Source: Phytoseiulus persimilis
Lineage: Eukaryota > Arthropoda > Arachnida > Mesostigmata > Phytoseiidae
DNA length: 64,000 nt
Reading direction: 5' to 3'
Assembly (NCBI GenBank): GCA_037576195.1
Contig: CM075101.1
Span: forward strand, 19,282,001-19,346,000
A program made the translations under genes and the position numbers. The notes beneath the pieces were generated by a model. That model ran no database searches and had not been told where the DNA came from. It worked only from the letters and a program-made list of their open reading frames with translations. Shown in pieces: positions 22,781-35,700 of this stretch. Positions within the stretch are counted from its first letter, which is position 1. Each line of letters starts with the position of its first letter.

Positions 22781-24755
22781 GATGTGGTCTCCATCCATCA
22801 CGGGCGCAGCAGTTGGCGAGACGCACTGCAACATGGCACATTCGGACAGGAAATCGATCCTGCACTCTTCCGTTCTGTTCCAACTTGTCGCGCTACTCCT
22901 CAAAAATATGATCAGATACCCCTTCTTCAACTCGGGGCATCTGAATGAGAAATGCGACTCGGATCCAGATATATAATCCGAAAAACCCGCCCGAAAGTGT
23001 TTCCGAACCGTTCCTCAAGTATAACGAGAACGACCCAATCTGAAAGTATTCCGGAACCTTCCCTAAAGCGGATCTCTTCGGATGATCGGAACTCTTCATA
23101 GGTCAATAGAGGACAGATGCATCCGTACCGTGTTTGGGGGTGAATCCCGAGGTGGATAGCTGCTTTTGGGGGGAGGAGAGCTTTCGAATGAAGTGACCAA
23201 TGTCCTCCCCAGAGATCCCCTGCCGACAGTATTGGTCAAGTGTCAGGTCGATCAGGTCACTGGTGTGAGAATCCTCGGCACACATGGACCTTCAGGCATC
23301 GTTTGTCATAAGCTCTCAAAGATACGTAAGATCAACAACCTTTCGAGGGGGAGGAAGGGATTGGAAAAGGGAGAAAGGGAGTTGGTCGTCCTTCCCTGAG
23401 ACCCGTTCAACTACATGTCGCGAGCCTCCGTACAATCGCGCGTGAGTTCATCGATGCAAACATGCATACACACTAACGAATCCTCGACTTCAATATATGT
23501 ACCGTATTTCTCACAACAAACGCCCCTCTTTCATTGGGAAGAATTTGGTAAGTGGATTAGGCTCCTCCTGTTATCATGCTTCTGATCGTTCGATATGAGA
23601 TCATCTGCGTTGAGCTGAGCTTCTGCGGGGCGGCGGTCTCGAAGTGCATGGAACTTCAACCCTATCTCATTTACTCGCAGTTGAGTCGGTGCAGGCGTTC
23701 CCTACGCTCTAACGCGAAAAATATTCTCCAAAAATTTCTCCGAAATCGGCAGTCCTCTATGACCTCTAGAAGCCCGCAGAAGACCCGTCACATCAGTCCA
23801 TCCCTTTCTGGAACAACTGGGAGAGTCCAGCACATTGCCCTAAGCCAAGATGGAAAAACTTCCAGTGTTCTCTCTGAGCCAAACTCGAAAGGAAGGATGA
23901 ACGGGAAGCCTCAGTATGGTAGAATATGGCACCAGACTGCTCGGAGAAGCACTCATTGGATGCATTCAGTGCACTGATATACTATGCGTCATTGATTCGT
24001 CAAGAACTCGAGGAGTAAATGACGTCCGCTGCGAATGTCGTTCGCCATCCGCTCGTGAACATCCCGAATACTTCCAGTGATGCTCCTTTTGGACCCGGGT
24101 CTTCTCCTGGTGCTACTCTCTCCGCTGTTATTCTCACCTCATTCTGAAGTTCACAGCTGCCGCAACATGTCCCGACTGTCCTGCGATATTCTGATTGCCA
24201 TTTTCATCTCCGGTAACTTGATTTTCGCAGCTGCTGTGTCTTGCAATTTCGAACTGACCTGGGCCGGTCTAGTTTCGAATCGCCTCTACGGAATTTTCGG
24301 AACCATCTTCGAAGCCCGTCTCAGGAGGGAAGAGAGCTCCGAATCTATAAGAGAGATCCAAATGGAAATGGAGATAAACCAACATTCAGGATGCACGCGC
24401 GGCTCATCTCTCACGGAGGAACTGGCTTAGTGGATCATCCCAAACAGAGGCTCTATCCAGACTCATCCGGAAGCAGCGTCGAGCCCGAACCGTTCAGCAA
24501 TGACTATTGTGCTCCGGATAATTTCTCCCCAACAAAGAGGACAGCGACGTGAGGACATCAATGGAGCATCAGAATAAGGTTTGAGCATCGTATTCCTAGG
24601 TGCTGGTTGGGCATGGGAGCAGGTAGCATCCGAGCTAGTTCTCCAGAAGCTGTGTGTCGCAAGATCGCCAGGGGAGAGGTCACCATCAATCGCAACTTCG
24701 AACGTGCTGGCTCTGTGGCAATTTCTGAGGGGGAGGGCAACTAAAGTTAGAGCAA
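22781..24755. other. Gene-poor region between retrotransposon relics
   Basis: There are open frames of up to 133 codons (23576-23977, +) and a hydrophobic-starting frame of 117 codons (24077-24430, +). None has a recognisable domain. Degraded retrotransposon sequence is likely from context, but I cannot show further motifs. Confidence 0.3.
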
Positions 24756-24779
24756 GTGGCGATCTCAACATCGTTCACA

Positions 24780-24935
24780 AACTGCCCACGGGACAAATCG
24801 AGCTGGGGACATCACCTTGATAGAATCTATGTAGGAGCCCTAACAAAGGTCCGGAGAGAACCTGGTCAGAAAGTTACGTTTCCTGTTCGAGTCTCAACGA
24901 CGCAAGTGATGATGTCCGCCTGCGGAACAAATTCC
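24780..24935 (+). mobile_element. Decayed non-LTR retrotransposon endonuclease fragment
   Basis: The plus-strand frame reads SSWGHHLDRIYVGAL followed about 15 residues later by VRVSTTQVMMSACGTNSVTLSVG. The C-terminal part of LINE exonuclease-endonuclease-phosphatase domains has 'S/A-x-LDRIYV' followed by '...SDH-x-x-V-x-L'. The first motif is exact and the SDH is lost. Nothing upstream is in one intact frame. It is on the opposite strand from the relic at 22.6 kb, so the two probably come from different insertions. Confidence 0.35.
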
Positions 24936-27900
24936 GTCACTCTGAGCGTCGGCGCAATATACGATATAGCAACTTTTTCGGGTCGCCTGACTGAATGTCG
25001 ACTCAAAACATTCGTATCCGAGTTAGTATCACTCTGAATGATACATCATTGATTCGAAATTCGCAGGAAAACTCATCGAACGCCACGTCAGCGCAGGTAT
25101 ACACCATCCAAGTCATTGCGATGCGGTCGAAACGAGCGGTGCGGGAGCCTCCTTAGCACAAGAACCATTGTAGTTGGGATGAGCGTGCTGCAGAGTCTTC
25201 GTTGGTAGATCGATGGAAAAATCCGCATTAAACACGACTGGCTCAGGTCGCCTCGCCCTCGTTCAGGGACGTTCACGCAGAGATGGCTGATCCGAACGGT
25301 CAGCCTTCCGTTTTTGAAGCGCGCATGCAACAGAATCTTCGGCAATATGATCGGTATTTCTGCCTCGCCAGAAACAAGGTTCGAGCTCAATCTGGAGCAT
25401 CGTCGGAAAACTGAAGAAAGTGTCGAAACTTGATGCAGGAATGGAGCCACCATGCAAGCCCGGTGACGAGCTCTGCCGTTTTTCCGTGAGATCCTTTCTT
25501 CCTTCCCATACGGCAGTGCCATATCTGAGGTTCGAGGAGAGAATCCTTCATTCTTGCGATTCATGTCAACTCGAAGCTCCATCCCTACACCAGTCTGTAG
25601 GGGCTTACACGAAGTTGCATTCATTGTCTGTGTTCGAGAAACTAGCGCACGGTGAGAATTCCCCAGATTGTTCTGATGAGGATATCCAGTCTTTGACCGA
25701 GAACGGAACGACGAGTCTCGAAATTCCTAGTGAATCCAGGTTGAACAACGAGGCCGTGGACCAGCGCTCGGAAGACGTTTTGAGTTCCTGTTCGGGAGCA
25801 TCCTTGTACGACGTTGAAAGGGAACTTGATAAGGGACATGTGGGAGTGGATACCCTGCATGATAGAGCCTGAGATCGGTCCTCGCGCCATCCTCTAGGTC
25901 GGACGCCGCATTCCTGTAAGACAGGCCCGAAGTCTTCGAGAGCAGATTTCAACCCCATCCCGTGGACTCGAGATCTCAGTTTTTGAGAGGTTACCAACTC
26001 TTCCCTCAGCGTAAGATTTCACGACGGGGAGGCCCAGCGGAAACGATGCGAACTCCCCGAGTCTCAGGGCGCCCGATCGGTCGTGGTCGTGGCACTCGGT
26101 TCGGCTTCCGGCCTCAGTTTCGCGGGACGAAGGTGTTCAATAAGCGCGGGCAAGTAGATCTTAGAGTCGAGGTGTGGCACCAAGGCCGGAATCTTGAATG
26201 CGATTCCAAAATAACTTGCACTACAAGCCGACGAAGAACGCTGCGGCACATGATCGCGAGCGCGGCAGCGCATATCCAAGTTCGCTAATTTTCAGTGAAA
26301 CGCGGGACCTTGACGATCCAACTCTGCCTACACGATAGCACTCAGTCTTCTTCCAGCCCTCTGAAGCCCATCGCAGAGTGGATGTCCCTTGGTGGGGCGA
26401 GGGAGCCCCTCCACAGTTCATATGAGAGATGAAGAAAGTTCATCCTGGCTGGGACCGGCAGAGGCTGGATGGTTCACGCAATGATGAGGGGTTCAACCTC
26501 TCAAGCCTTATATCACCTCGGCGTTAGCACTGTTCTCGAAGAAACCGACTCAAGCAGTGCCAGTCCGTAGCTCCGTCGTCGATCGCCAGGTGGTTCATAG
26601 GCATAGGTTTCCGAGATGTCGAAGAACGGGGCGTACCTCGAAACGAGTGAGAGTTGGAATGACTTCGTAAGATGATCGGATCGTATGGACGGAAGAGTTC
26701 TCTTCGGTGTCAGGATAAGTGGTCAACAGTATATCAATCAGATGACCGGAGTTCTAGGGTCGAGTGTTGGTCAGTCGATGACGGTTATGGGCTCGGCAGC
26801 AATTCAGCTCGACTGTTCCCTTCGAGTTGAAGGCAGTAGACAGTATGATGGAATTTTCATTTTCAGAACCTTAGAGCCACCAATTACGGCTGTTGGCTGT
26901 TCACTGTAGAGCATTTCGAGCATCGTACGCCAGGGAATCTGATTTGGGACAAAGACGAGTGAGAACTGCCGTCCAGTGTCCGTGAAGTAATGGGTAGACA
27001 TGTACTCTGAGTACATGGCCGTGAAGAATATCCGAATCATTGTTTGTGCCGCGGTCCAAGACATGTATCGATACGCTCAGTCAACTGATGATAGGATTCC
27101 TAGAGTGCCTGATCGACCTCAATGAGTGGAGTTCCAAACCCACAGTTTGTTTCCTATTCTTTGAGTTCGTACCGCTGCGGAAAGAATGACCGACTTCACG
27201 ATTATCCAGCGAAAAAATTGATCTGAGGAATTTTCCGTTGCTTGAAATCCGGTTGCGTGTCACATCGCATATCCACAATAAATGCGAGTTAGAGTGCGGT
27301 GAGCTCTTTGCATTAACTATTTCGGAATGTAGCATCATTTCCGCAATCAGTGATGGAGTTGATGGAAACCGTTGCCAATTCTTTATAAATCATTCATTCT
27401 CATCATATCCTATTGCTCTCATTCCGATCCTTCATGGTTCTCCAATAATAAGCTCCAGAGGCATGCTCCGTTCTAGAAAACAAATTCGTTACAAGTCCCG
27501 GAATCTTGGCCGTCTCAAATACATACCGCTTATCCAGCGAGCTCCATCCAATGGTGGATTCATGAATCAGTCGCTCTGAGCTGTGGGAGAATAGCAGCCG
27601 TCGGACTGCGAAAAATCGTATCTCCCTCGAACTTCGAGAGTTGCCCCAAGTCTTCATCTATAGAATTTCATTGGCCCGGTTCCGATTATAGGTTAGCGAA
27701 CTGCGTCCGACTCTCGCGGTGAATTCCTCCACCACTGTGATAACAGTACGTGATGGTGTGAAAGTAGCTGGCGAGAAGCGAATCGTCGGCGAGCCAAAGA
27801 GATCGCCGGCGAGCATGGCATCGAGACAGCACACTGTGTCGTCGGCGACTGGGAGATGATTCGTGAAGTGGGCCGTCCGCATCTGAGTGACTCATCTCGA

Positions 27901-29259
27901 ACCACCCGGATCGGCTAGTTTCAGGCGAGAAGACGCTCATGCATTTCAACCGCAGCCCTGCTCGATCGCTAATCTAGCGGCGCGCCGCTGTTGCAGCCCG
28001 TGAGGGGTAGCCAAGAATAAGCGCGAAAGAGAGCCCAGCGTTTGATCGGATCCGTCTTCGGGGAGAATTCTTCGCAAGCTCAGTTGATCGAAGGGAGCTT
28101 CCTACGCGCTTGTCTCACCAGCTCGCTCCTTCATTTATGATACCATCATCCTTGTGAGAGACCGCCATCAAGAATAATCGTGTGACCTCGTCGTCGATGG
28201 CCTCGTCTCTCTGGAAACCTGCTTCTTGTCATGAAGGGGGAAAGGTGATTTCTCGCTTGTTGTTGCCCCACGAGGTCAACTCGCCAGTGGAGCGATGGAG
28301 TGCTCCAGATGACGGCAATTCCGAGGACAAACGGAGTGCAAATCCCCAATTTGGAATGGGTATCTTCACAGAACAGCTGAATATGATTCCGAATGAACGA
28401 CAAGTCAGGGTCTCTTAATTTAGGATCTCCTCAATCGATACATGTTTTGATGGTATTCGGCCTGTTCTACGTGAAGATGGCTGGATTGCAGAGTCAAATT
28501 AATCGTCGTCAGCCCGCTTTCCCAGGAGCTCCAAAAAGGATCAATCGATCGATCGATCAAGGTGCGACACGTCGTGCTCAATCCGTCAGGTTTTCTCCGG
28601 GAAATCCAGATGAGGGACGACGAAGGATTTACCGGCAAGAATCGTTCAAAGTTCAATTTCCTTCGAGAGAATCGTCATCTGCAGTTTCGATCTTGGAGCT
28701 CGTCTCCAGGAAAGTAGGAAATCCTGGAATATTATCATGTCGAACTCATTCTCAGCAGAGATCATACTCATCAGCGCCGTGTATCCACTTGTCTGCTCTC
28801 AATGATTACCGGCACCATTCCCGGAACTGTTTTGAGTCATTCCGCACTCCGTTCCTCCCTTCTGTTTGGCACGTTCGAGGGAGATGCCATCCCATGGGAG
28901 CGGGAACAAGAAAGCGCTGAAATCTCACTGCTTCGCTTATGATCAGTTGGGATCATCGTTATCATTAAGAATAAAATCGTCTGCTACTGCCGCCAGGCAT
29001 TTGGAATCCCATTCATCGAATTTCCGAGTTCTCTTTCTTTCATCTCATCGTAAAACGGAGTCGCCGTTACAGGAACGACGGTTCTCTCCATTCCTTCATC
29101 CCAACGAATCGGATGTTTCTGAAAATACGATTTTTTCTGTGAAGGCAGCTCGACTGAGCAGACAGACAATCGGATGGGTATCAGGAAAACACCACACACG
29201 GGCATCAAGACAGTGGGATTCTACTTTGATACTTCTCAGGACTCAGGACTTGTGACAGT
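24936..29259. other. Gene-poor region, nothing recognised
   Basis: Longest open frames are 178 codons (25088-25624, -), 150 codons (25420-25872, +) and 175 codons (28393-28920, +). None carries a recognisable domain or flanking splice evidence I trust. A short (ATCG) run occurs at about 28543-28560. The last part may contain promoter or noncoding exons of the PPM1D-like gene. Confidence 0.3.
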
Positions 29260-29306
29260 GGCAGCGGTAGCAGCAGCATCGACAGAATCAGCAGCAGCAG
29301 CAGCGA
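29260..29306 (+). repeat. Imperfect CAG/GCA trinucleotide repeat
   Basis: GTGGCAGCGGTAGCAGCAGC continues through a short interruption to CAGCAGCAGCAGCAGCG. It lies about 290 bp upstream of the PPM1D start codon and appears noncoding (probable 5' flank or 5' UTR). Confidence 0.6.
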
Positions 29307-29593
29307 CTGGTGGAGTTTACCACGCAAACTGCTCTCAAAACACCGCGTTCGACATCTGTTGTCAATATAATCAGTCCGCTGGATGTTGTCGTCCTGTCGG
29401 AGGTGCTGGATGTCTCCCCAGTCATCGATGAGTTGATCACTTCAGAGTCTGCGGCTAGTTTAGTGGCGCGTGGGATACCCCGGAAGCGAAACTCTTTAAC
29501 GTGTTATCCCCCCATACTGTCGTCGTTGTTTTTTTGTGTTGTGCGATTCCGTGCGAAGTTTAGGCATCGTTCGATCACATCTGCTTGCTGGGC

Positions 29594-30811
29594 ATGAGTA
29601 AGACTGAAGAAACGGCTGGTCCCGCTGCACCAGCGGCCGCCGAACCGACCCCAACGAGTGTCACGAAATGCCAGGACTCGAGTCCTCGGACGAAACTTCG
29701 ATTAACGAACGAACTATGCCGGAAGTTCAAATTCGGTGGAACGGAGTACCGTTTCAAAACGACACAGTATTCGATTCAGGGCGATCGAAAATACCAAGAA
29801 GACCAGCTGCTCGTCCACGATGACGAAGACTTCATGGCTTTCGGAGTGTTCGATGGGCATGGCGGGAAAGAAGCCGCTGTTTACGCCAGAGATAACCTAA
29901 TCGAGAACATCGAGAAACAGCCTGGTTTTCTATCCGAATATCCACGACTGATGATGGAAGCCATCACCGACGGTTATCTGGCAACTCAAAAAGGCATTTC
30001 GGATGCGGCCAACAGCTGGCCGAAGACGGGCTCGGGCCACCGAAGTACATCTGGAACAACAGCCAGTGTCGTCATCGTGGACATGAAGAATGCTAGAATT
30101 TTCACCGGACATGTCGGGGATAGCAAAATTATCATCGGCAGTGAGGTCGAAAGCAGCGACCTGTGGGAGTCAGCATCGCTAACCAGGGATCACAAACCTG
30201 ACAACGATGATGAATGTCGTCGGATAGAATCTCATGGCGGGTCCGTGGTCGTAAAACTCAATGTGTCCAGGGTCGTCTGGAGACGGGCGAATCAGCACGG
30301 AGGTGTGGATAGGGTGCCGTTCCTAAACATCGCACGGTCACTGGGGGACCTGTGGAGCTTCAATGAGGAGTCGGGAGAGTATGTGGTGTCCCCGATGCCG
30401 GACGTCGAGTGTTACGATTTGGGCAGCCAGTTTCGTTGCTTGATACTCGGATCAGACGGATTGTTCAACATGATACCACACCTGGAGACCGTGAGGGTCA
30501 TGCAAGAGGTCATGGAGTTCAATGACAAGCACAAAGAAGCGAACATACGGAGAAACGCTGCGAGTGAATTAGTCATCCGCGCACTCACCAAATGGAGGTC
30601 TAGGAAACTTCGCAGTGATAACATTTCCGTGTTGACGATCGCTATCGAACCTTCGGAGAGATTGGATCAAACGCCCGAATCCGAGGAGGAAGAAATCTCG
30701 ACTGCTCCACGACTGCCCCTAAATCATTTGAATCAGGTAATTCATTCCCGTGAATCTTCCGTCCTCTTTTTCTCAGTTCCCCTCCGTGGGGATTGGGCTT
30801 TTAATTTGTAA
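29594..30811 (+). CDS. PPM1D: PPM1D/Wip1-like PP2C serine/threonine phosphatase
   Basis: Metal-dependent PP2C phosphatase. The PPM1D (Wip1) group switches off DNA-damage and stress kinase signalling (family knowledge). The ATG at 29594 is the first Met in frame after a TTG. Catalytic motifs are all present: RKYQED (about 65-70), VFDGHGGKE with the metal-binding Asp87, HVGDSK (Asp176), LTRDHKPD, NIARSLGDLW, GEYVVSPMPD, LGSDGLFNM (Asp288) and SDNISVL (Asp342). The GDLWSF...GEYVVSP...GSDGLFNM combination is typical of PPM1D. The core needs no intron. Reading through gives 405 residues to a TAA at 30809-30811. A CAG|GTAATT donor at 30736/30737 could instead splice to 30845 after TACTAACGTGATCAG. 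That gives 406 residues with a different 25-residue tail and a stop at 30920-30922. The long C-terminal extension of vertebrate PPM1D is absent. Confidence 0.9.
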   Translation: MSKTEETAGPAAPAAAEPTPTSVTKCQDSSPRTKLRLTNELCRKFKFGGTEYRFKTTQYSIQGDRKYQEDQLLVHDDEDFMAFGVFDGHGGKEAAVYARDNLIENIEKQPGFLSEYPRLMMEAITDGYLATQKGISDAANSWPKTGSGHRSTSGTTASVVIVDMKNARIFTGHVGDSKIIIGSEVESSDLWESASLTRDHKPDNDDECRRIESHGGSVVVKLNVSRVVWRRANQHGGVDRVPFLNIARSLGDLWSFNEESGEYVVSPMPDVECYDLGSQFRCLILGSDGLFNMIPHLETVRVMQEVMEFNDKHKEANIRRNAASELVIRALTKWRSRKLRSDNISVLTIAIEPSERLDQTPESEEEEISTAPRLPLNHLNQVIHSRESSVLFFSVPLRGDWAFNL

Positions 30812-30922
30812 CGGTTCTTTCGCATGTTATACTAACGTGATCAGTTCCCCGGATGCGGTCAACGCGCTCGGCTAGCCAACAACGAACAAAACTGTCACCG
30901 CGTTCAAAGATTCAACGTTTAA

Positions 30923-32758
30923 AACTCTCTTCGTCTGCGGCAAATCGTTCGGGATCGATTAAACCGATAGCGAGCGCAGAGCAGCCGGTATTCTCTTATA
31001 CAGGATGGCGGTCTCTATGAGGTGAATCGCTCACTTTCGAGAGACTCATTATTTCCGTGAGAAACATCCCGAATGTTTTGCCAACACAGACTCCGGCAGA
31101 AATATCGCCTCATATGTGGTTTCGCATTACGCGCTCGGAGCCGAATCTGAAACTCTTTCCATGACGCTCTGATATCGATGAACATGAGACACAGAATCTC
31201 GATCTGCATGTTGAAGCTCGAAGCCGAAACTTGGATCTCCTCCAAGATGAGATAGCATATTCTTGGCGGGGTTCATACGGGCCTATTTGGGTTATTGGGG
31301 TGAAGGTGGCCCAAAGGGAAGTAGAACAATCCCTCCGCGAGCTGAGACGAACGTTCTGTACAACAGCCATTCCGAGTGCCTACTTCGCCGTGCTTTACAT
31401 GTGTAGTTTCTTGATGGAATCCCGACGGAACCCTCGATGCACTCGATTTCACTTTTCATGTCTAATTGATCTTCCAGAATCGTGCTTGCGCTGGCATGAA
31501 ACGCTCGCGAAGTTTAGACTCTGTGTGTCCCAAACCAGCCAAGGTTCATCACATGGATCTGCGAGGAGCGAAGGATCGGGCTTGTAAGCGTTCATCAAGC
31601 ACCACAACGAAAACTCAGTAGCAGCTGCTAAGAACCGAATGACGAAAGGAGGAAAGCATCCTTAGGTTTGAGCACGGGTCCAGCGTTGCCTTGGGCTTCT
31701 TGCCCGTCGGAGCGTTTCCGCCACCGAAGAGACTCGGCGGACGTCGCATCACAATGGTCTCCTTGAGATTTACGCATTACTCATCTCTAGCACATAATTT
31801 TGAACGCATTCCGCTGCGAACGAGAAGGACACAAATTTTCAAATGTGAAAACCAAAGTGTTCTGTAGGGTCAACGCTAAGGATAGCCTGTGGCATGAGAT
31901 ATATCTTGTATCATCATTATTCTCGTAACCTATATCGTGAGCTTAGAGATATGATGCTGGTTGTTAAGTTTCGTGACGTAAAAACTCGATCCCGGAGCAA
32001 ATCATGGAAAACGTGGTTCCACTGCTGGATGATGATTCCGCCTCTCAAGATGGGGGCTCAACAGGTGCTGTTGAAACGTGCTCAATCGTTGTATCAGACA
32101 GACTGATGACGTTCCATTTATTTCCCCGTACCTCGACAGAGTACCTGATATTGTTTTGCTGTAATATGTGTTTCCTGATGGACAGACCCTCGATGAATGT
32201 CCGTGCACGCGAGTCTTGGTTCAGGCGAAGTGCACGGGATGTGGACGATGCGCAGTTCCTGTGAAGGCAAGGTTTAGGTAGCTCAATGCGTGATTGGATG
32301 AATGGAGGTTGCTGAGTGATGATGTGGAGAAATTTGCCGGAAACACTCAATAGACGAACGAAACCCAAACGCAACATACAGTGTGTGAATATTGCCTCGT
32401 CTCGTGGCCAAGTGTTGCGACTCGTCAACAACAATTTTTGCTGCTCCAACTCGACATTTTCCTTTTGTTGGCTTGGAGCTCGGTCACTTTTAGGAGGAAC
32501 GAACCTTATTGTGTACATTATCCCCCCAGCGTCGTGGTTGTCAATGCGTCTACATCCATTTTTCTGGCTAGCTAGTTCAGAGCTATCTATCGTCCTCGTG
32601 CTTACCGCGCGATGAGACGTCACAGACTCATGTCAATGAGCTCTATTGTACCTGTAATGAGTATTTTTCGAGGGATTTACAATAAAGCATACCATAGGAG
32701 TACATCAACTGACGTAATATTGTAAGCAACCGTAAATGTTCGGAAGAAAATGAATAAA
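30923..32758 (+). terminator. Possible PPM1D 3' UTR with AATAAA signals
   Basis: There is no convincing coding region on the plus strand. Two AATAAA hexamers, at 32681-32686 (TTTACAATAAAGCATAC) and 32753-32758 (AAATGAATAAAAGTCCC), mark a likely 3' end. If they belong to PPM1D the 3' UTR is about 1.8 kb. They could also end an unrecognised gene. A 192-codon minus-strand frame (32045-32623) has no recognisable content. Confidence 0.3.
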
Positions 32759-35700
32759 AGTCCCATGGTGGTCAATATCAGATGAGCTCTCCTCTTCCCT
32801 CTCCAATAATTTCAAGGCTCCTGCAGCTCTGCTCCAACTGGGTCCTCAGTTGACTCCGGTTGAAGTGGACTTGAGCTTGGCGACCACTCATCGGCTGAGG
32901 TCGGGAGTCCGGAACCGAAGCGTGGCGCACTGATCTGCCGCTGCTGTCTTCTTCTAGCTGATGCGCCATATGCGGAGTTCTAATTTTATTTCCTGGACAT
33001 CGATGTCTACCAAAAGGCTCCTGCAAAAGTTCTTTCTGACGAGAGAGGGTGTTGGGCACAAAACTTCCCACTGGATCGATGAATCCGATTTCTTCGGAAG
33101 TAGTTCGGACCGAATCGAGGTTTGCAAATTGCTCTAAGAGTTCTTCCACCTCCTTCTTCATGTACAAGACCAAGTTCGCTCCCCCCCTCCCCGCAAAGGA
33201 AGCACCAACCCCTGCGTCCAAGCCGACTTGTCAGGATGTTGTTATAATCTGGCCGGGTTCGCTGGACTACAAGGTGTCCTCGCGGTCCAGACTTCAATCT
33301 TCAATACCCAATATGCTCTCCAAGATGTCAGTCGCTGCCCTGCCTGGATCGTGTCGGATCGCGTTTTTCTTTTTAGACGGCGCAGTCAAGTTTTCCGCTC
33401 ATGTTGTCAATGTGGAAGCTGTACGCTCTTGTCCGTCTTCTCGTATTTCGAAGAATCGTGTGATACTCGATGCGCTCGCTCGTCTGCGTCTTTCGTTCGA
33501 GACATCAGACGTCCCTACTCTGCTACATCGCTGTGTAGTCTTAGGCTCTTGTGGGGAACCCGACATTGCCCTCTTTGATGAGCTCAGGGAGTTCTTCCTC
33601 AAAAGGGTCGAATATCGGTGCACATATAGCCCCCCCCCCCTTCCCCCCGAAATAGGTGGGAATTGGGAATCATGAGCATAATGGTTGAGGTTCTCAGCGC
33701 TCATGATTGAACATGGGGACCATGTTAAAGTCCTATGATGGAGTATCCGGCGCCGCTACATATAAAAGAGGCAATCGCTCCCTCAATTTCTGAGACAGTC
33801 AACGGAGAGTTGAACAGACCTGAGAAGCCTCTTGACAGACGACTTCATGACGAAACCAGCAAAATATGGAGTTCGCCGATCGCTCCTTCCCAGAATTAGT
33901 TGCTCACGACCGCGGGATATCTGAAGCTGAGTGATTTTAATGACCGGTGAAGACGAATCTTGGTGCAGCTAGTCGACGGACCGTCTCACTCGGAGGAATG
34001 ATCTTCAGACGTTTCAGGTGTCCGGAGTTCCGGCTTCCCAGCTGCAAAGGTGCTCTGGACCGGGCAGCCGGGGTGGGATTTTCACAAACCCAAGCCGAAC
34101 ACGTGAAACGAGGAAAGATTTCCAGATACTCATATTTCCTATCACCAGAAGTCAGACATTTTCGGAGGAAAGTTGGGCATCTGAGCTGAGAATTGTGCGT
34201 TCCAGGTTTGAGCGAGGAGAAATTCAGGCGTTCCAGGTGAAACTTACGCGGTTCGGGCAGCTCGACAGAACATCGGCTTGCCATGGATTTGGCGATCTAG
34301 GCATCCCGCTCAGACCCCGAGGCTGAGTCAGTCCTAAGGAGGAGGAGTGACTTCGTGCAATTCCCAAGCCTTCCAGAAGTCCAAGTGGTGAACGCGACCG
34401 AAGTCAAAGAAACGAGATTCCGCTCCGAAAACGGCCTGGCAGAAAAGCAGCTGGTCAATTATGCAGGAGATGTTGCAGAAGCACGTCAGAAGCCCGACAG
34501 CGGAGAGCTACATCACGATTCATTGCGAAGGTCTCCCTCGCCTCCGCCCTGTGATCAGCATCAATCGTCTCAGTCTTTCCTATGCGTCTTGTGTACATGC
34601 AACGCTTTTGCATGTGATTCATCATCGTGCGACTGACCTAAGATGATTTGAAATAGCCGAAAGCTAGCATCGGTGAGTGACGTTCAGGAGTTTTGCAGGC
34701 TGGATCTTTCCAATTCAGCGTTTCCGTACAAACTATTATTTTTGTGACAGCTGATGGTTTTAGATCATTCTGAATCCCATTGCCCTCGGAAATGGTCGTG
34801 GTACACTCAGTTCCTCGGACAGAAAGATGGAGATGACTTTGTTCGCCAAGGATCAATTTCAAAGCTTGAGGCTCGCCGAACGGCCTTTATTTCTGTGAAT
34901 CATTTCCCCGATGTATTTGGTGCCAAATAATTTTTGGTTCTTGAAACAATAGCACCAAACTGAGTGTTTTCTCTGTCCCGGCTCTGCTCTTATGAGGCAT
35001 AGGCTCAACCTCCTCTCCGTGCATAACTGATGCTACATATTTATAGCCCCGTCTTGGGCATCGGGAAAATAAGTGAAGGCCAAAACGCTGGCTTACGAAT
35101 GAACATATATGAAACTCACCGAGGATGATCCCATCTCGAATCTCTCCTCGAAAGTTTCCTTCGCCAAGATCTCATCAGAGTGTTCGGGGATTGCTCAGAA
35201 TCGCCGGATTGTGAAGGTGGCATTGATGTGCGACGAATCATTTCGAGTTGGCTATTCCTCGAGTTCGAACTGCAGCTAGAAGAATCCGAGGGTGAGTTTC
35301 TGATCAAGAGTTCTGGTTCACCAAACCCGCGATATGGTCAGAAGGTTTGCATGTTCCGTTCCGCAGGCGCAGATCCACACATCCGAGCTGACGAAGCCAA
35401 ATGGCAAACCGGAGCATTCCGAAAACTCCCCCGAATCTCCCGGGATCCCATGGAATGCGAGAAGAGTAGTGTAAAGAAGGGCTTCACTCGCTCAAGTAGC
35501 TCTTCCAGGAGAAGACTGATATGAAATAGTAGAGCTGCTGGGGAAGAAAAGGTTGCCATGCATAACTGGAGGATATTATGGTCGTGGAGGATATTAGAAC
35601 TCATCCAGAAGTCGACGAAGTGCATGGCTCAGGGCAACTTTCTCTCGGTGACAGTTCTTCTGTCGAGATGAATGTCGTCTGAATTTGGAGTCGATCGCGA

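Noticed and set aside
32778-33221. 147-codon minus-strand ORF containing KKEVEELLEQF
   Set aside because: Looks protein-like, but there is no recognised family, no nearby minus-strand AATAAA, and a longer plus-strand frame overlaps it.
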